The notes under the pieces: model-generated | Databases searched by the model: none | Seen by the model: only the letters and a program-made list of their open reading frames with translations | Told to the model about the DNA's origin: nothing | Made by a program: the position numbers and the translations under genes | Part shown: positions 53,226 to 63,938 of the stretch, in pieces | Numbering within the stretch: the stretch's first letter is position 1 | How the letters are laid out: every line of letters starts with the position of its first letter | NCBI GenBank assembly: GCA_963662175.1 | Contig: OY759217.1 | Coordinates: 50,692,108-50,756,107, forward strand | Direction of reading: 5' to 3' | Length of the DNA: 64,000 bases | From: Aradus depressus | Taxonomy: Eukaryota > Arthropoda > Insecta > Hemiptera > Aradidae

Positions 53226-53439
53226 TATTATATATTATATTATTTGTGAATTAGACAATATTTTTTTAAAAACATACTTTTTCTTTATTTTTACATTCGT
53301 TACGTTGACAGTTATCAGGGTTTTTATGTTGAGTCCTCCCCTCTCTCCCCTCCCAGCCCGATATCACGCGAATGAAAAATGATATCGACTCCGCTTTAGT
53401 GGCAATCAAAGCGTATTATCGTAAATATGATCTGAAAGA

Positions 53440-53885
53440 AATTTTATCAAATTCGGTGCAGCCGTTTTTTTTGTTTAGACAAAAAGACTGCCAAAAAAGT
53501 GGATTTTAGGAATTCTTGAAAAAGATTTATCCGATCTAATTTTTTCTGGAGGCAATCGATACACATGTAACATCCTTTTGAGCCAGATTGAAAAATAGTC
53601 TATATGTCGTCTAAAAATTCTAGCTCATTAACGGATAATCGGATTATAACGAAATTTAACATGTAGTATTCTTAAAAGCCAAATTGAAAAATTGAGTGTG
53701 TGATGTCTCCAAAATCTTAATGGGAGGGGAGACTGTGAGGGGAAGCTGAGCATAAAAATAGTTCAACCTCATTAACGGATTATCGGATTGTCATGAAATT
53801 TTACATATAGTAGTTTTAAAAGCAAAATTAAAAAAATAGGCTATGTGACCTATGTGCATTTGCATATAAATTAAAAATCTGCGTA
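53440..53885 (+). repeat. Interspersed repeat family C
   Basis: ACATGTAACATCCTTTTGAG, then CATTAACGGATAATCGGATT, then CATTAACGGATTATCGGATT GTCATGAAATTTTACATATA: three successive related modules, matching 35955-36445. Confidence 0.7.
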
Positions 53886-54049
53886 TAAATCAAATTCAAT
53901 TAAATGAATAAATACTTCTGTACTGAATAAAATGGCTAGTTTTGTGTGGACCTCAAGGACCGCACTTAGTTACAAATGCCACTTTTGTAGAGTCCAGAGA
54001 AACATACACATCAGAAAACCTGCACACATCCGAGAACCTACTTGTTTCA

Positions 54050-54400
54050 TTTTTGGAATCTAGAGGTCGGTAAACATAAAATTCAGATTACATAACTTCC
54101 CCTACACATCGTTTAGTTTGGGGAAGTAAAATTTCATAAAGAGTCGTCTAATTGTGGTTTGATATATATCGATATTCGTCGATATATTCATTCTAACGAG
54201 AGTCGTCTAATTGTGGTTTGATTTATATCGATATTCGTCGATATATTCATTCTACCGGGAGTTACCACATTTCCTAACTCGCACAGGAAAGGTTTTTTTT
54301 CATTTTTGGAATCAGGAAGTCGAAAATATGGAAATCCGGAGAAAATTCAACATCGTATTTCTGATCGATGATTAAATACTTCGTATAGCTATGGACGTGA
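54050..54400 (-). repeat. Family A copy with 58-bp tandem duplication
   Basis: The boundary ACTTCCCCTACACATCGTTT with GGGGAAGT is at 54105-54128. 54140-54255 holds two adjacent copies of a unit containing CGTCTAATTGTGGTTTGAT and CGATATATTCATTCTA. It ends with a minus block 1 scrap near 54340. Confidence 0.75.
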
Positions 54401-55060
54401 AACTTGAGATGGTGGAAACATGAAAGCAGGTTTTCCTGGAGGAAAAAAAAGAAAAATTTAATCAGAGTGAGCACTCGAGGTAAATGCATCTAAAAAATAA
54501 AAAATAAAATAAGAGAAAAAAAATATCGGAAAAATTCTTAATTAAAAATTTTCTTGATTGGCTCAAGAGCACATATTCTTTTAATTATTTTCCAAAAATT
54601 CATTTTAAACTTAAATTTGGGGCTGAAGGGACTTAGGAAGGTTTGGTAGAGAGAGTCTAAGAGGGCGGACCGCCAGACTCCCTCAAGATCTCATTAACCC
54701 TGGAGAGACCCTGGCCTCCCATATAACAAGTCTAAGGGGAAATCGTGGGAAAATAAGGCCTAGGCTAATAACAGGAAGAGGGCAGTGGGCCCCCCTCCCG
54801 GATTTGATATAAGGCCTTATAAATCCAGAAAGGTGGAGGGGGGGGGGGGGGGGCTTCTCGGCTCCCAGCGGCCCCTCCACAACATCCTGAGTTATAGTCT
54901 GCACAGGAATGGAGGATAACATAATTGAAACCTCTACCCTCTTAATGGATTTTCTTACTCGTTTTTTCCCGAGATACTTTACTCAGGTCTTCAACGCGGG
55001 TTTTGCAAATGACTCAAGATATTACCTTTTATTTTTTTAGTTAATTTATGTCGTTTTTTT
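54401..55060. other. Spacer with a G run
   Basis: A G run at 54838-54853. CATTAACCCTGGAGAGACC at about 54692 looks like a piggyBac end (TTAACCCTGGAG) but has no partner. Nothing else is recognised. Confidence 0.4.
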
Positions 55061-55063
55061 TAC

Positions 55064-55135
55064 TTTCCTAGATATACGAAGAATAGGGGAAATTATGTAA
55101 TCGATCAGAAATTCAATGCTGAGTTTTCAACATGC
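55064..55135 (+). repeat. Family A start fragment
   Basis: Boundary ACTTTCCTAGATATACGAAG AATAGGGGAAAT, then block 1 (AGAAATTCAATGCTGAGTTT TCAACA), then an abrupt switch to LINE sequence. Confidence 0.75.
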
Positions 55136-55148
55136 AGACCTCCCCTAA

Positions 55149-55364
55149 CTTCACTATCAACTTAACGTTCCTTTTGTCACCGAAGTTGCTAAATCCAAGT
55201 ATAAAAAATTATTTACCTCTCTTAGTTCTCACAATAATCCTCTAGTCCATCTCCATTCTGCCATACTTCCTCAACGACGGCTTGAGCGTCAATGGTCTAG
55301 AGACCTCCTTAGCAGCAGCAGTGACAGTGATGATGATGTGAGAGTAACTCAGTGACTTAGTGAA
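55149..55364 (+). pseudogene. Jockey-type LINE ORF2, last 71 codons
   Basis: One open frame from 55149 to TGA 55362-55364 encodes LHYQLNVPFVTEVAKSKYKK, then SLSSHNNPLVHLHSAILPQR and RDLLSSSSDSDDDVRVTQ. It aligns with the end of the 13.1-kb Jockey fragment (HNDLEIPEV, HQNPLLHAI, RPERRLKRKH). A Ser/Asp-rich tail ends the protein. 5'-truncated just after the NAPWF motif region. Confidence 0.8.
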
Positions 55365-55628
55365 TGAGCCTCTTGACATTTTGACATTGCCTTTATCTCT
55401 CTCTTAGCACATTTTCTTCTTGTATAATTTTTTTATAATCTATATTTTTTAATATCAATTTGTAAATAAAAAAAATATTTTTTAACACAATTTCAAGTTA
55501 TCTAAACTCATGATGAAAAACATTTTGTCCGTGTGTGTGTGTGTCTTCGGCCAAAGGGAGGGGTGGGGTGGGAGGGGTTAACAAACAAAAGCAACTATAA
55601 AATTACCATTGAATCATGAATTTTTAGT

Positions 55629-56275
55629 TAATTATTATGACTCATGCCCTGGTTAACTACAAGGTTTTAACTACATAATCTATCACCTGAGCGCTCTTTC
55701 ATCACTCTGGTGGACATGAGCCTGACTCTACTAAGGGAATACTAAATTTTGCCTAGCCTAAATTTTTATTCATCTGAAGTAGGGAGTCTTTAACGAGTAG
55801 CTGACATCATACAGGCTGGGGAGCATCAAATCAACAAAGCCGCTAGAGAAAAGGGATTAGTGCGTTCGAATCAAAACAAAAACCAAGAACCACAACCATT
55901 CATTTCGTATTTTTGCGTTTTCGTTTCATCTATTCATTCGATTTTGAATCTGAAAAATGATTTGAACTCATTGAACTGTCTACTTTCGGCGCCCTATTTG
56001 TATATTTAAAAAATGAAAAAATAACATGTAAAAAATTAAAGAAAAATACATAAAAAATCTAAAATTCGGAATTTACAATTAAAAAAAAAAACAGTGTCAT
56101 ATCAATTCTACATTTATATTGAGTACCTACAAAGGAAAAAAAAATATTTAAAAAAAGTAGAGCCGTTTAGCGAAAATACCTTTAATCAAATAAACTAAAG
56201 GCCTCGGCCGGGTTTCGAACCCACGAATTTGAGCTCAGTAAGCAAGCACGCATACCACTGATCTACCGGGGCCTC
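55629..56275 (-). mobile_element. SINE-A split by a 360-bp insertion
   Basis: The 3' part is at 55629-55835 (TATGACTCATGCCCTGGTTA, GCGCTCTTTCATCACTCTGG reversed). The tRNA head is at 56196-56275 (GCCTCGGCCGGGTTTCGAAC reversed, box B and box A). ATCAAAT occurs at both breakpoints, consistent with a 7-8-bp target duplication. The inserted AT-rich sequence has no inverted ends that I can see and no coding region. Confidence 0.8.
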
Positions 56276-56289
56276 TATATGGATTTTTA

Positions 56290-56545
56290 TATTTAAATTT
56301 AAAATCCCATAACAGCACCACCTATTAATTTTTTGAATGAAAAGGGGATCAGAGTTGGGGAGCTTGACTCAACAACCCCAATAACTGCCGATGTAATGAA
56401 TGTATCGACACAAAATGTATGTATGAGGATTCAAAACGTCCCTTATGTAAATAGATTTTTTTGCTCAAACGGTCGATTGGTTTTAGAGGGACTGATTAAT
56501 TCCTGTAGGCGAAGTACATTTCCGGTGATTCACCGATTACGTTTT
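56290..56545 (+). repeat. Family A copy
   Basis: AATAACTGCCGATGTAATGA ATGTATCGACAC (blocks 3 and 2), TATGAGGATTCAAAACGTCC, AACGGTCGATTGGTTTTAGA and ATTTCCGGTGATTCACCGAT. Confidence 0.8.
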
Positions 56546-56699
56546 GTTTAAATAAATGTCCCCATAAATAACAAATTAATGATTCCATATGAAGGACACA
56601 ATTTAAACCACGTACTCTTTTTAAAGCGCTCGGGTCTCCCTGAATATAGTTTTCATCAAAGACTATAATTATTATATGAGTACTGTGCTCGTATATTAT

Positions 56700-56780
56700 G
56701 AGTCTTGCTCATGACCTAGTAGGCGATATGACCTTGAAGAAGCCCGGGCATGAGTCCACAATAACTAACTATAATTAGTA
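56700..56780 (+). mobile_element. SINE-A 3' end fragment
   Basis: TAGTAGGCGATATGACCTTG, AGCCCGGGCATGAGTCCACA and the tail ATAACTAACTATAATTAG. Confidence 0.75.
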
Positions 56781-57229
56781 TGGCTAGCTAATTTACCAAT
56801 CGATTACAAGAAGGCTATTCACCAATTTAATTGGATTATCTTTGTTCATTGTTGATGTTTTCTCAACATAACACCTTATTCATGTCATCAGTAACACGTT
56901 TAGACATGTGTGTATTCTACAACGTTATAATAATTATTGTTAACAATATACGTCTTAATTATCTGTGAGGAACATTCGAGAATGAAAATGGCCGTGACTG
57001 ATGAATGGAGGGGTGAAAGGCCCAGATGTTGTGCCGCACGTGGCCGACCTCTTCATGTGTGGACTTCCACAAGTAGTTTGTCCCTCATAGAAGTAGTTGT
57101 ACATCACTTCCACCAGGTTTTTATCAATTGGATTTTTATTTGATGATTTTTTTTATATTTAGCATATTTACAATGGGTTAAAATAAAACCAGTTAATTTG
57201 AAATAAAAAGAAGAAAGAAAGAAGAAAAA
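56781..57229. other. Spacer before the LINE
   Basis: No feature is recognised. The 3' end of the downstream LINE lies somewhere near 57140-57240, but I could not fix it. Confidence 0.35.
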
Positions 57230-57307
57230 AAAACATTTTATTTGGACCAGTACTAAATATGTACTTTACACAAAATGAACATGAACAACAAAACATGAAA
57301 ATTATAA

Positions 57308-59990
57308 TTAAAACAAAAAGTCTTGGTACAGTCTTGGTTGCAGCCTGCGAGCTACAGGCTGGCCGAGACTGTAGTGAACCGCACCAGAGCAGGCTGGCAG
57401 ACCTTGATGGAAGCTTCGGGTGAGTTTCTCAATGTGGGCTGCAAAAGGAGCAACTCCCAGTTCCCGATGGATTTGGGTGTTCCTGATAAACCAGGGTGCG
57501 TTCACCGCTATCCGGAGGACTTTGTTTTGGAATGTTTGTAATCGTGTTATGTTAGTGTGGCTAGTGCAGAACCATACGGGGCAAGCGTAGGTTAAGAGTG
57601 GAAGTATTAGTGTTTTGTAAAGTAAGGATGTGCATGTGTGTCTGAGTGGTGTATTTCTGTTTATGAGTGGGTAGATGAGCCAGAGTCGTGTGTGTGCTTG
57701 TTGGAGTTTTATGTTGATATGTAGGCGCCATGTTAGTCTTGTGTCAAGATGCACACCCTGGTCTTTAGGATTCCATGGAATTGGGAGTTGGTCGATTTGC
57801 AGCCTTCTGAGGTGTTCTATCGAGAAGCGGCGTAAAGCGAACACCTTCGCCTCCGTCTTCCCACCGTTCAACTTAAGCTTCCATTTTCCAAACCACTGGC
57901 CGATCTCATCCACCTGGATTTGTAGGGAGTCGATGGCCGCTTCCAGAGCTATGTTTTGGCTGAGGATCAACGTGTCGTCAGCGTAAGTCGCCAGGGTTGC
58001 AGAGACTGGTTCTGGCATGTCGTGACAGAACAGATCAAACAAGAGTGGACTGAGGATCGCACCTTGTGGGACTCCCGCTGATATCTTCTTTCTGGAGCTC
58101 AGTGTGTTGTTCACCCTTATTTGGAATGTTCTGTCACGAAGAAAAGAGCTAATGATGTTCTGGATGTATTGCGGAGGCCAGGTCTGTTTTAATTTGAAGA
58201 GCAAGCCCTCGTGCCAGACGGTGTCGAAGGCAGCTGCGACGTCCAAGAAGGCTGCTACTGTGTACTGCTTCCGCTCAAAGCCCCCCCACAATGGTCTCAG
58301 CAACTCTCTGTAGCTGATGGACTGCTGAGTGGTTTGATTTAAACCCAAACTGATGGGCAGGGATGGTCCCTGCAGTCTCCAGATGACGGAGGAGCCTCTT
58401 GTGAATTATTTTCTCAAGAAGCTTTGAGAGGCTATTTAAAAGGCTTATTGGTCTATAGCTGCCTGGGTCGTTTTTTGCCTTTCCTGGCTTGTGAAATGTT
58501 AAAACAACGGCGTTTTTCCAGTCTGCAGGAAAGTAGCCGTGGCGAAGACAGGCGTTGAACACACTTGCCAGGTAGGCTATGCTCTTCGGAGGAAGCTTCT
58601 TCAGCACCAGGTTGGGGATGATGTCTTCACCGGGGGCCTTCTTGGTGTGTAGTCGTGTAATGTGGGCGTGTATTTCTGATGGTGTGGTATGCTGTATGGA
58701 TGCTTCGACTGTGTGAAGTGTGTTGGAGAGGTATGATTGAACTGTGATGAGTGTTTCATGATCGTCAGCGTTTGTCGTTGTGAATTTATTTTCCAAATGG
58801 GTCGCCAGTAATTCGGTTTTCTCTTTGTCAGTTGTGGCAGTCATTTGTCCGTCAGTTAAGATGGGTAGGGGTGTCCTTTGGTCTAGAAGTCGTCGTGTCT
58901 CTTTCCATAAGTTGTTGTCGCCCGGAGTCATGTCAGTCAAGTATTTCCGATAGTTCGTGATTCTGTCGTTGTCAAGTTCCCATCGTATGCGTCGGGTCAG
59001 GCGATTCAGTTCTCTTTTCTCAAGGGGATCTCTTGTTCTTTGCCAGTGTTGTCGTAGTGTGTTCTTTGTACGGATCATATCCATTATATGTGTTGGTGTC
59101 TTGTTGTGGAATAGGTGTCGTTTGTCAGTGAAATGTCGGTATGTTGCTTCATGTACTGAGGTGTGTATGGTTTGTGTGAACGTCCTAACTGCATTGTCAA
59201 TGTCGTCCGTCGTGCTATAATGATGGGGGACCCCGAGACAGTTCATTCCGTCTTCAAACGTGGCCCAGTCGATCTTCCCCGTGATCAACCTTGGAAGATA
59301 TTCCTCCTTCTGTGGCCGTGCTAGGAAGGTGCAGATAACTGGGAGATGGTCTGAGTCTAAGTCGGTCAGTGTCTAGTGAAACAGGGGCAAGTTAAAGTTG
59401 TGTATCAGTCCTATGTCCAGTATGTCGGGTTGGTATGTTCGTTGAGTTGGGTAGAATGTCGGTTCTTCAGGTGTCGATATTTGTATCCCCAGGTTTTCTG
59501 AGATGGATTGTAGTCTAGTCCCGTTGTTATTCTGTCTTCTGCATCCCCATAGCGTGTGTTTGCTGTTGAGGTCCCCGATCATTATAGTCGGTAGTCCTGT
59601 GAAAATATGTTCGAAGTCAGTCTGTACCAGTCTTGTGTTCGGTCGATGGTATGCTGATATGATGTTGAGTGTGCCGGAGAGTGTGGTGAGGGTGACTCCA
59701 ACTGCCTCCAAGTTCTGGAGAGGGGGAATGTTAATCTGTGAATGTTTCAGGTGTCGTTTGATGAAAATGCCAACACCACCGAAACGTGTCGGTCGGTCCA
59801 GTCTATATGAACAGTAGCCAGAGAGTTTGAGTTTGTCTGTCGGTTTGAGGTGGGTCTCAGTTATGCATGCAATGTCGACATTATATCGTGATAAAAAGTT
59901 GGTTAATGACGGTTGCCTTATCTTTAAGCCGTCCGCATTCCAGTTTAATATAGTTAAATTTTGAAAAGTTCCCAGATTAGGGTTTGCCAT
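57308..59990 (-). pseudogene. LINE ORF2: endonuclease and reverse transcriptase
   Basis: ORF2 starts at ATG 59990, 14 bases inside the end of ORF1. The N-terminal apurinic-type endonuclease shows NWNADGL, CITETHLKPTD, GGVGIFI, YHRPN and MIGDLNSKH. A TAG at 59373-59375 precedes its last motif DLDSDHLPV, and the same frame then continues. The reverse transcriptase has HKPGKAKNDPGSYRPISLLN, FLDVAAAFDTVWHEGL, GVPQGAILSPLLF and YADDTLIL, then NKVLRIAVNAPWFIRN. A seven-C run at 58281-58287 (one base too many) breaks the frame between VGG and FERKQYTV. There is no RNase H domain, as in Jockey. About 894 codons. Confidence 0.93.
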
Positions 59991-61377
59991 GATTCATCGA
60001 AAAAAGGTTAGTGAATAAATTGGATAAGAAAGCTTGGATGTGGGGGATGAATGGTTTGATGAGGTTCATGATGAGTCCAGTCAGGTCAGTCGTTGCCTCA
60101 GAGCTAATTCCATTGTTTGCAGTATTAGGTTGCGGTGGTGTTGGCCTACTTCGATTTTTGTCAAACCAAAAGTTCGTAGGTGGTTTGGGCTCCGGGGAGG
60201 TAGGTGCGTATGGTGGTGTATTGGGTGTGTTGGCTGAATGTGCGTGTGTGTGTTGTGGAGGTTGATTTGTATTAGTGTGAAATGTTTGGCTTGCGGTGGT
60301 GCCTGCGGAAATTGACTGTAGTTGCCGTTTCGGTGGTCGTTTCAGACAGCCTCCAAAGTTGGCGGTATGGTCGCCCCCACAGTTGGCGCACTTCGGTTTG
60401 TCAGTTTTTTGGAAAGGACAAACTTTATAATGGTGATTCCCTGCACACTTAACGCAGGTCGACTCAAGGCGGCAGTAGTTCTTGGTGTGCCCGAATTTTT
60501 GGCAGTTCATGCATTGAGGAACGTGCAGGGACCGGCGTCTTTCCTCCACGTGGATACGACTGTAATATAGTTTCGTAAGTGAAAATATGGCTTTTCCCTG
60601 GTCGTTATTAGTCAGTTCGACTGCGCACAATGGCGTGGGCATTTTGTCTCTATTGTGCAACCTGGTGACCGAAATAACTGGGTAGTGAGGGAGCAATTCA
60701 TTTTTGACGTCTTCTTCACTGAACGCGTATGGCACACCTCGGAGAATCACCGATACATTTTTAGTTTCTGGATTAACATAAGTATAATAGTTAATTTTAT
60801 GCGTATCGTAGAATTTTGTCAGGGCCCTAAAATCGTCTGACGAGGTCGCTTGAATTTTAATTTTTTCTTTTAGGCATTGTTTGGTTTCAAACGGTGATTT
60901 AGCCACCTTTAATATGTCAGCTGTTATTTCTTTTAGGTTATTGTAACCTATAATAAAAATTGGAGGTATTTTAATTTTTTTACTATTTTCGGAATTTGAA
61001 TCGGCCGGTTGGGGCTTGGAAGTGTCTAAATTGGTTAGAGCGGAATACCTGTTAGAAACTATGACTGGTGAGTTGTAAGATTTATACCTCTTGGTGACGG
61101 CGAGGTGTGAGGCGGGTGTCTCCTGGTCAGGCTGGTCTAGGGTCCTCTTCTTGCCACTAAGGCCTGGAGGGTCAACGGCCATCGATGCTGTAGCCAGGGG
61201 CTGCTGTGGTACCTGTTTGAAGTTACTTGGCTGGCTGTGGCTGGCCGTGGGCACTGGTGCACTCTCTTCAGCCCAGGAAGAGCGCGCCCCGCTGCAACTC
61301 ATTCCGTTTGGTGAAAAGGTCCTCTCCCTGATACTTTTCACTGTTTCACGTTTGTACAAACACAGTAAAAACCGCAC
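59977..61377 (-). CDS. LINE ORF1: Jockey-type gag
   Basis: A 466-codon frame ends at 59977. The first ATG (61377) may be too early. Met26 (61302), at MSCSGARSSW, is an equally likely start because the codons before it look like 5' UTR. Residues 40-130 are Ser/Pro/Gln-rich. Residues about 200-280 hold the RRM-like, pre-CCHC region (NVSVILRGVPYAFSEEDV, VEERRRSLHVP). Three zinc knuckles lie at 289-302 (CMNCQKFGHTKNYC), 308-320 and 330-344. The tail is Pro/Thr-rich. It would bind element RNA. The frame is open throughout. The ORF2 start overlaps its last codons. Confidence 0.9.
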   Translation of the reverse strand: MRFLLCLYKRETVKSIRERTFSPNGMSCSGARSSWAEESAPVPTASHSQPSNFKQVPQQPLATASMAVDPPGLSGKKRTLDQPDQETPASHLAVTKRYKSYNSPVIVSNRYSALTNLDTSKPQPADSNSENSKKIKIPPIFIIGYNNLKEITADILKVAKSPFETKQCLKEKIKIQATSSDDFRALTKFYDTHKINYYTYVNPETKNVSVILRGVPYAFSEEDVKNELLPHYPVISVTRLHNRDKMPTPLCAVELTNNDQGKAIFSLTKLYYSRIHVEERRRSLHVPQCMNCQKFGHTKNYCRLESTCVKCAGNHHYKVCPFQKTDKPKCANCGGDHTANFGGCLKRPPKRQLQSISAGTTASQTFHTNTNQPPQHTHAHSANTPNTPPYAPTSPEPKPPTNFWFDKNRSRPTPPQPNTANNGISSEATTDLTGLIMNLIKPFIPHIQAFLSNLFTNLFSMNHGKP

Positions 61378-61454
61378 TATTAATTATTTTTTTGAAGAGC
61401 AATTTTATAACACTATTTTTGTTTAACGTGAACAGCTGATCCTGAAATAAAAAA

Positions 61455-62455
61455 AACGTCTACAAAATGTAGGATATCTACAAAATAATAAACAATATAT
61501 GTATACACAATATGAAAAATATATACAAAAGGTATACAAAAAAAAAGAAAAAAAAAAAAAAAAGTACAAAATGTAGGATATCTACAAAATAATAAACAAT
61601 ATATGTATACACAATATGAAAAATATATACAAAAGGTATACAAAAAAAAAAGAAAAAAAAAAGTACAAAATGTAGGATATCTACAAAATAATAAACAATA
61701 TATGTATACACAATATGAAAAATATATACAAAAGGTATACAAAAAAAAGAAAAAAAAAAAGTACAAAATGTAGGATATCTACAAAATAATAAACAATATA
61801 TGTATACACAATATGAAAAATATATACAAAAGGTATACAAAAAAAAGAGAAAAAAAAGTACAAAATGTAGGATATCTACAAAATAATAAACAATATATGT
61901 ATACACAATATGAAAAATATATACAAAAGGTATACAGAAAAAAAGAAAAAAAAAAGTACAAAATGTAGGATATCTACAAAATAATAAACAATATATGTAT
62001 ACACAATATGAAAAATATATACAAAAGGTATACAAAAAAAAGAGAAAAAAAAGTACAAAATGTAGGATATCTACAAAATAATAAACAATATATGTATACA
62101 CAATATGAAAAATATATACAAAAGGTATACAAAAAAAAGAAGAAAAAAAAGTACAAAATGTAGGATATCTACAAAATAATAAACAATATATGTATACACA
62201 ATATGAAAATATATACAAAAGGTATACAAAAAAAAGAGAAAAAAAAGTACAAAATGTAGGATATCTACAAAATAATAAACATTATATGTATACACAATAT
62301 GAAAATATATACAAAAGGTATACAAAAATAAATAAATAAAAAAGTACAAAATGTAGGATATCTACAAAATAATAAACAATATATGTATACACAATATGAA
62401 AAATATATACAAAAGGTATACAAAAAAAATTAAAAAAAAAAAAAATACAAAATAA
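61455..62455. repeat. 97-98-bp tandem array next to the LINE 5' end
   Basis: Ten units, spaced 96-104 bp by the position of GGATATCTAC (61472, 61576, 61675, 61773, 61870, 61968, 62065, 62163, 62259, 62356). Each has TACAAAATGTAGGATATCTA, AATAATAAACAATATATGTA, ATACACAATATG and AAAAGGTATAC, joined by an A-rich run whose length varies. The array opens long Phe/Tyr-rich minus frames that are not genes. It begins 78 bases upstream of the first LINE ATG. Confidence 0.95.
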
Positions 62456-62469
62456 TAAATAAAGTTAGT

Positions 62470-62741
62470 TAGTTATTATAAATCATACTCGGGCGTTAAC
62501 TACGAGGTCATATCGCCTACTACCAGATCGCTTTTTCGTTGGTCTTGTGGACGTGGATCCGATTCTACTTTGGGAGTCCTAAATTTTGCCTACCCAGGTT
62601 TATTCATCTAGGGGTCTTTAACGAGTGTCTGACATCATGCAGGTTCAGGACCATCGCTTAGCAATCCATCCGAAGGACGATGTGCTCAAGGTATTTTCAT
62701 CTCACATTTAAAAATGTAAACCTCTGAGCTACCGGCGCCCA
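62470..62741 (-). mobile_element. SINE-A, box B deleted
   Basis: The minus strand reads GGGCGCCGGTAGCTCAGAGG (head), skips most of the box B region, then AGATGAAAATACCTTGAGCA, GGACTCCCAAAGTAGAATCG and CGCCCGAGTATGATTTATAA with the tail TAACTAACTAACT. It abuts the 98-bp array. Confidence 0.88.
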
Positions 62742-62799
62742 TTTGACAATTCATGGTTTTGGTGCAAGCCAAGTGTTCTAACACTACCTAGCCTATCAA

Positions 62800-63205
62800 A
62801 CAGTCTCATGCTACAGGTGCTAGCGGGAGCCCCCTCAGATTTGGATGGCGCTGTCGCCTCATACTTTCTTTAGGAGCAGATATTGATGAGCCCATAGTCC
62901 AGACTTGAAGGAAGAAATGTGCTGACAGTTCAGTCCGAAGCGTTGCAGAAATGGACAGTGGGAAAATGGCAACGTTGGTCACGAAGTTGGTATGCCCGAA
63001 CAACTTACGAAAGTTCGCCTCTCCCCCGACTTATCACTGAACGTCCCAGATATTATCATATCGAGGAAATGTTAACTCAGCTCTTTTTTTTAAGAGGAAG
63101 GACAATCCGAGTTGTTCGTGCGGAGGCATCGAGACTGCAGAAAATGTAGTCCTCGAACGACGGCTATGCGTTCAGGCGAGCGGGTTCGGACCTGCGGCAG
63201 CTACC
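62800..63205 (+). pseudogene. LINE ORF2 RNase H-tail fragment
   Basis: The frame at 62919-63090 reads LQKWTVGKWQRWSRSWYART and SPLPRLITERPRYYHIEEML, like the W..RW....rW..RLIP linker of RNase H-bearing LINEs. After a T run at 63086-63093 another frame carries SCSCGGIETAENVVLERRLC, the CxCGg.ETAE motif (the expected His is Asn). Frameshifts and stops are present. Confidence 0.65.
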
Positions 63206-63938
63206 TGAGACAAGCTACCCCGTCTTCACCTTGTTTGACTCCTCGAGAAAAACGATCGCCAGGACCAATGATCACCGATTGATCGCATAGGTTGACTTAC
63301 ACCCACTACCTTCATCCCAAGCTACCTCAACGTTTATTCTACGAGCTAATTTATTTTTCTTTGTCCATCCTTAAAACACACTTTTCCGACCTAAAACCGA
63401 TGTACGTATATCAAATTTGGTCGAAACTGATTAGGAACGACGGACATAAACGTATAAGCACGAGCACACATATCTCAGACACTTTTGTTCCCGAGTTCCT
63501 AGATTTCGATTTTTGTCATGATTATATAATTTTCCCTAAAAGAAAGAAAAACAATTAATTATTAAAAAATAATATTTCCACCACAGTTGGTAAGTAATCA
63601 AAGAATAATAGAGTTAAAACAGTGCAAAAAACGTGATTTCAGCAAAGTTAGCTTCAGGTAAATACGCGCCCTCCCCTCACAAAAACCTGGCTTCCAGTAT
63701 TTACACACGCATTAACTCCAAGCTAGCTGAAGAGCCTTGCCTCTAGTGCTGTCTAATTAATGTAGGAATGTTCTTTTTAGGGCTCTGTAGGTCAAAGACC
63801 CTGTAAGCAAGGGCGTATCTGGGCTTTGTGATAACTGCCACTGTTACCTTTCACAAAGAGTACACTCAAGTCCCAGTAGGCGACGCGAACTGCTGTACGC
63901 TACTCCTTGGAGCTTCCTTCGCGCCCACTCCGCAGACT
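63206..63938. other. Spacer, nothing recognised
   Basis: An 88-codon open frame (63292-63558) has no recognisable domain. No repeat match is seen. Confidence 0.3.

Larger units (their letters stand above)
53005..53291. mobile_element. Hairpin element HP-1, second copy, 13-bp duplication
   Basis: It is flanked by TACATTCGTTACG (52992-53004 and 53292-53304). The leader TTGCAGAGATATTGTGAAAC matches the 28.8-kb copy, and the arms run from about 53046 and to about 53290 around a 53160-53176 loop, with a few mismatches. The inner arm text (GTGGCTGAAGATGGTAGCAA) differs from copy one but pairs with its partner, so each copy's arms were homogenised together. Confidence 0.9.
52915..53360 (-). repeat. 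Family A copy split by an HP-1 element
   Basis: Minus-strand block 4 (GTTTCCGCTCTCCCTCTGAG) and GTACATTCGTTACG lie left of the hairpin. TACATTCGTTACGTTGACAG TTATCAGGG continues to its right. The shared TACATTCGTTACG is the target duplication. Confidence 0.8.
57230..61440 (-). mobile_element. Jockey-type LINE, nearly intact
   Basis: Two overlapping ORFs in minus orientation (gag, then endonuclease plus reverse transcriptase). There is a short 5' UTR right of 61377 and a 3' UTR left of 57308 containing AATAAA on the minus strand near 57240. The stretch is much more GC-rich than its surroundings. ORF2 has one nonsense codon and one frameshift in a G run. The boundaries are approximate and no target duplication could be found. 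Confidence 0.9.

Noticed and set aside
57323..60840. Several plus-strand ORFs of 60-104 codons
   Set aside because: They are shadows antisense to the LINE ORF1 and ORF2.
61478..62218. 246-codon Phe/Tyr-rich minus-strand ORF
   Set aside because: It is the 98-bp array read as protein. All minus frames look alike and shift with A-run length.
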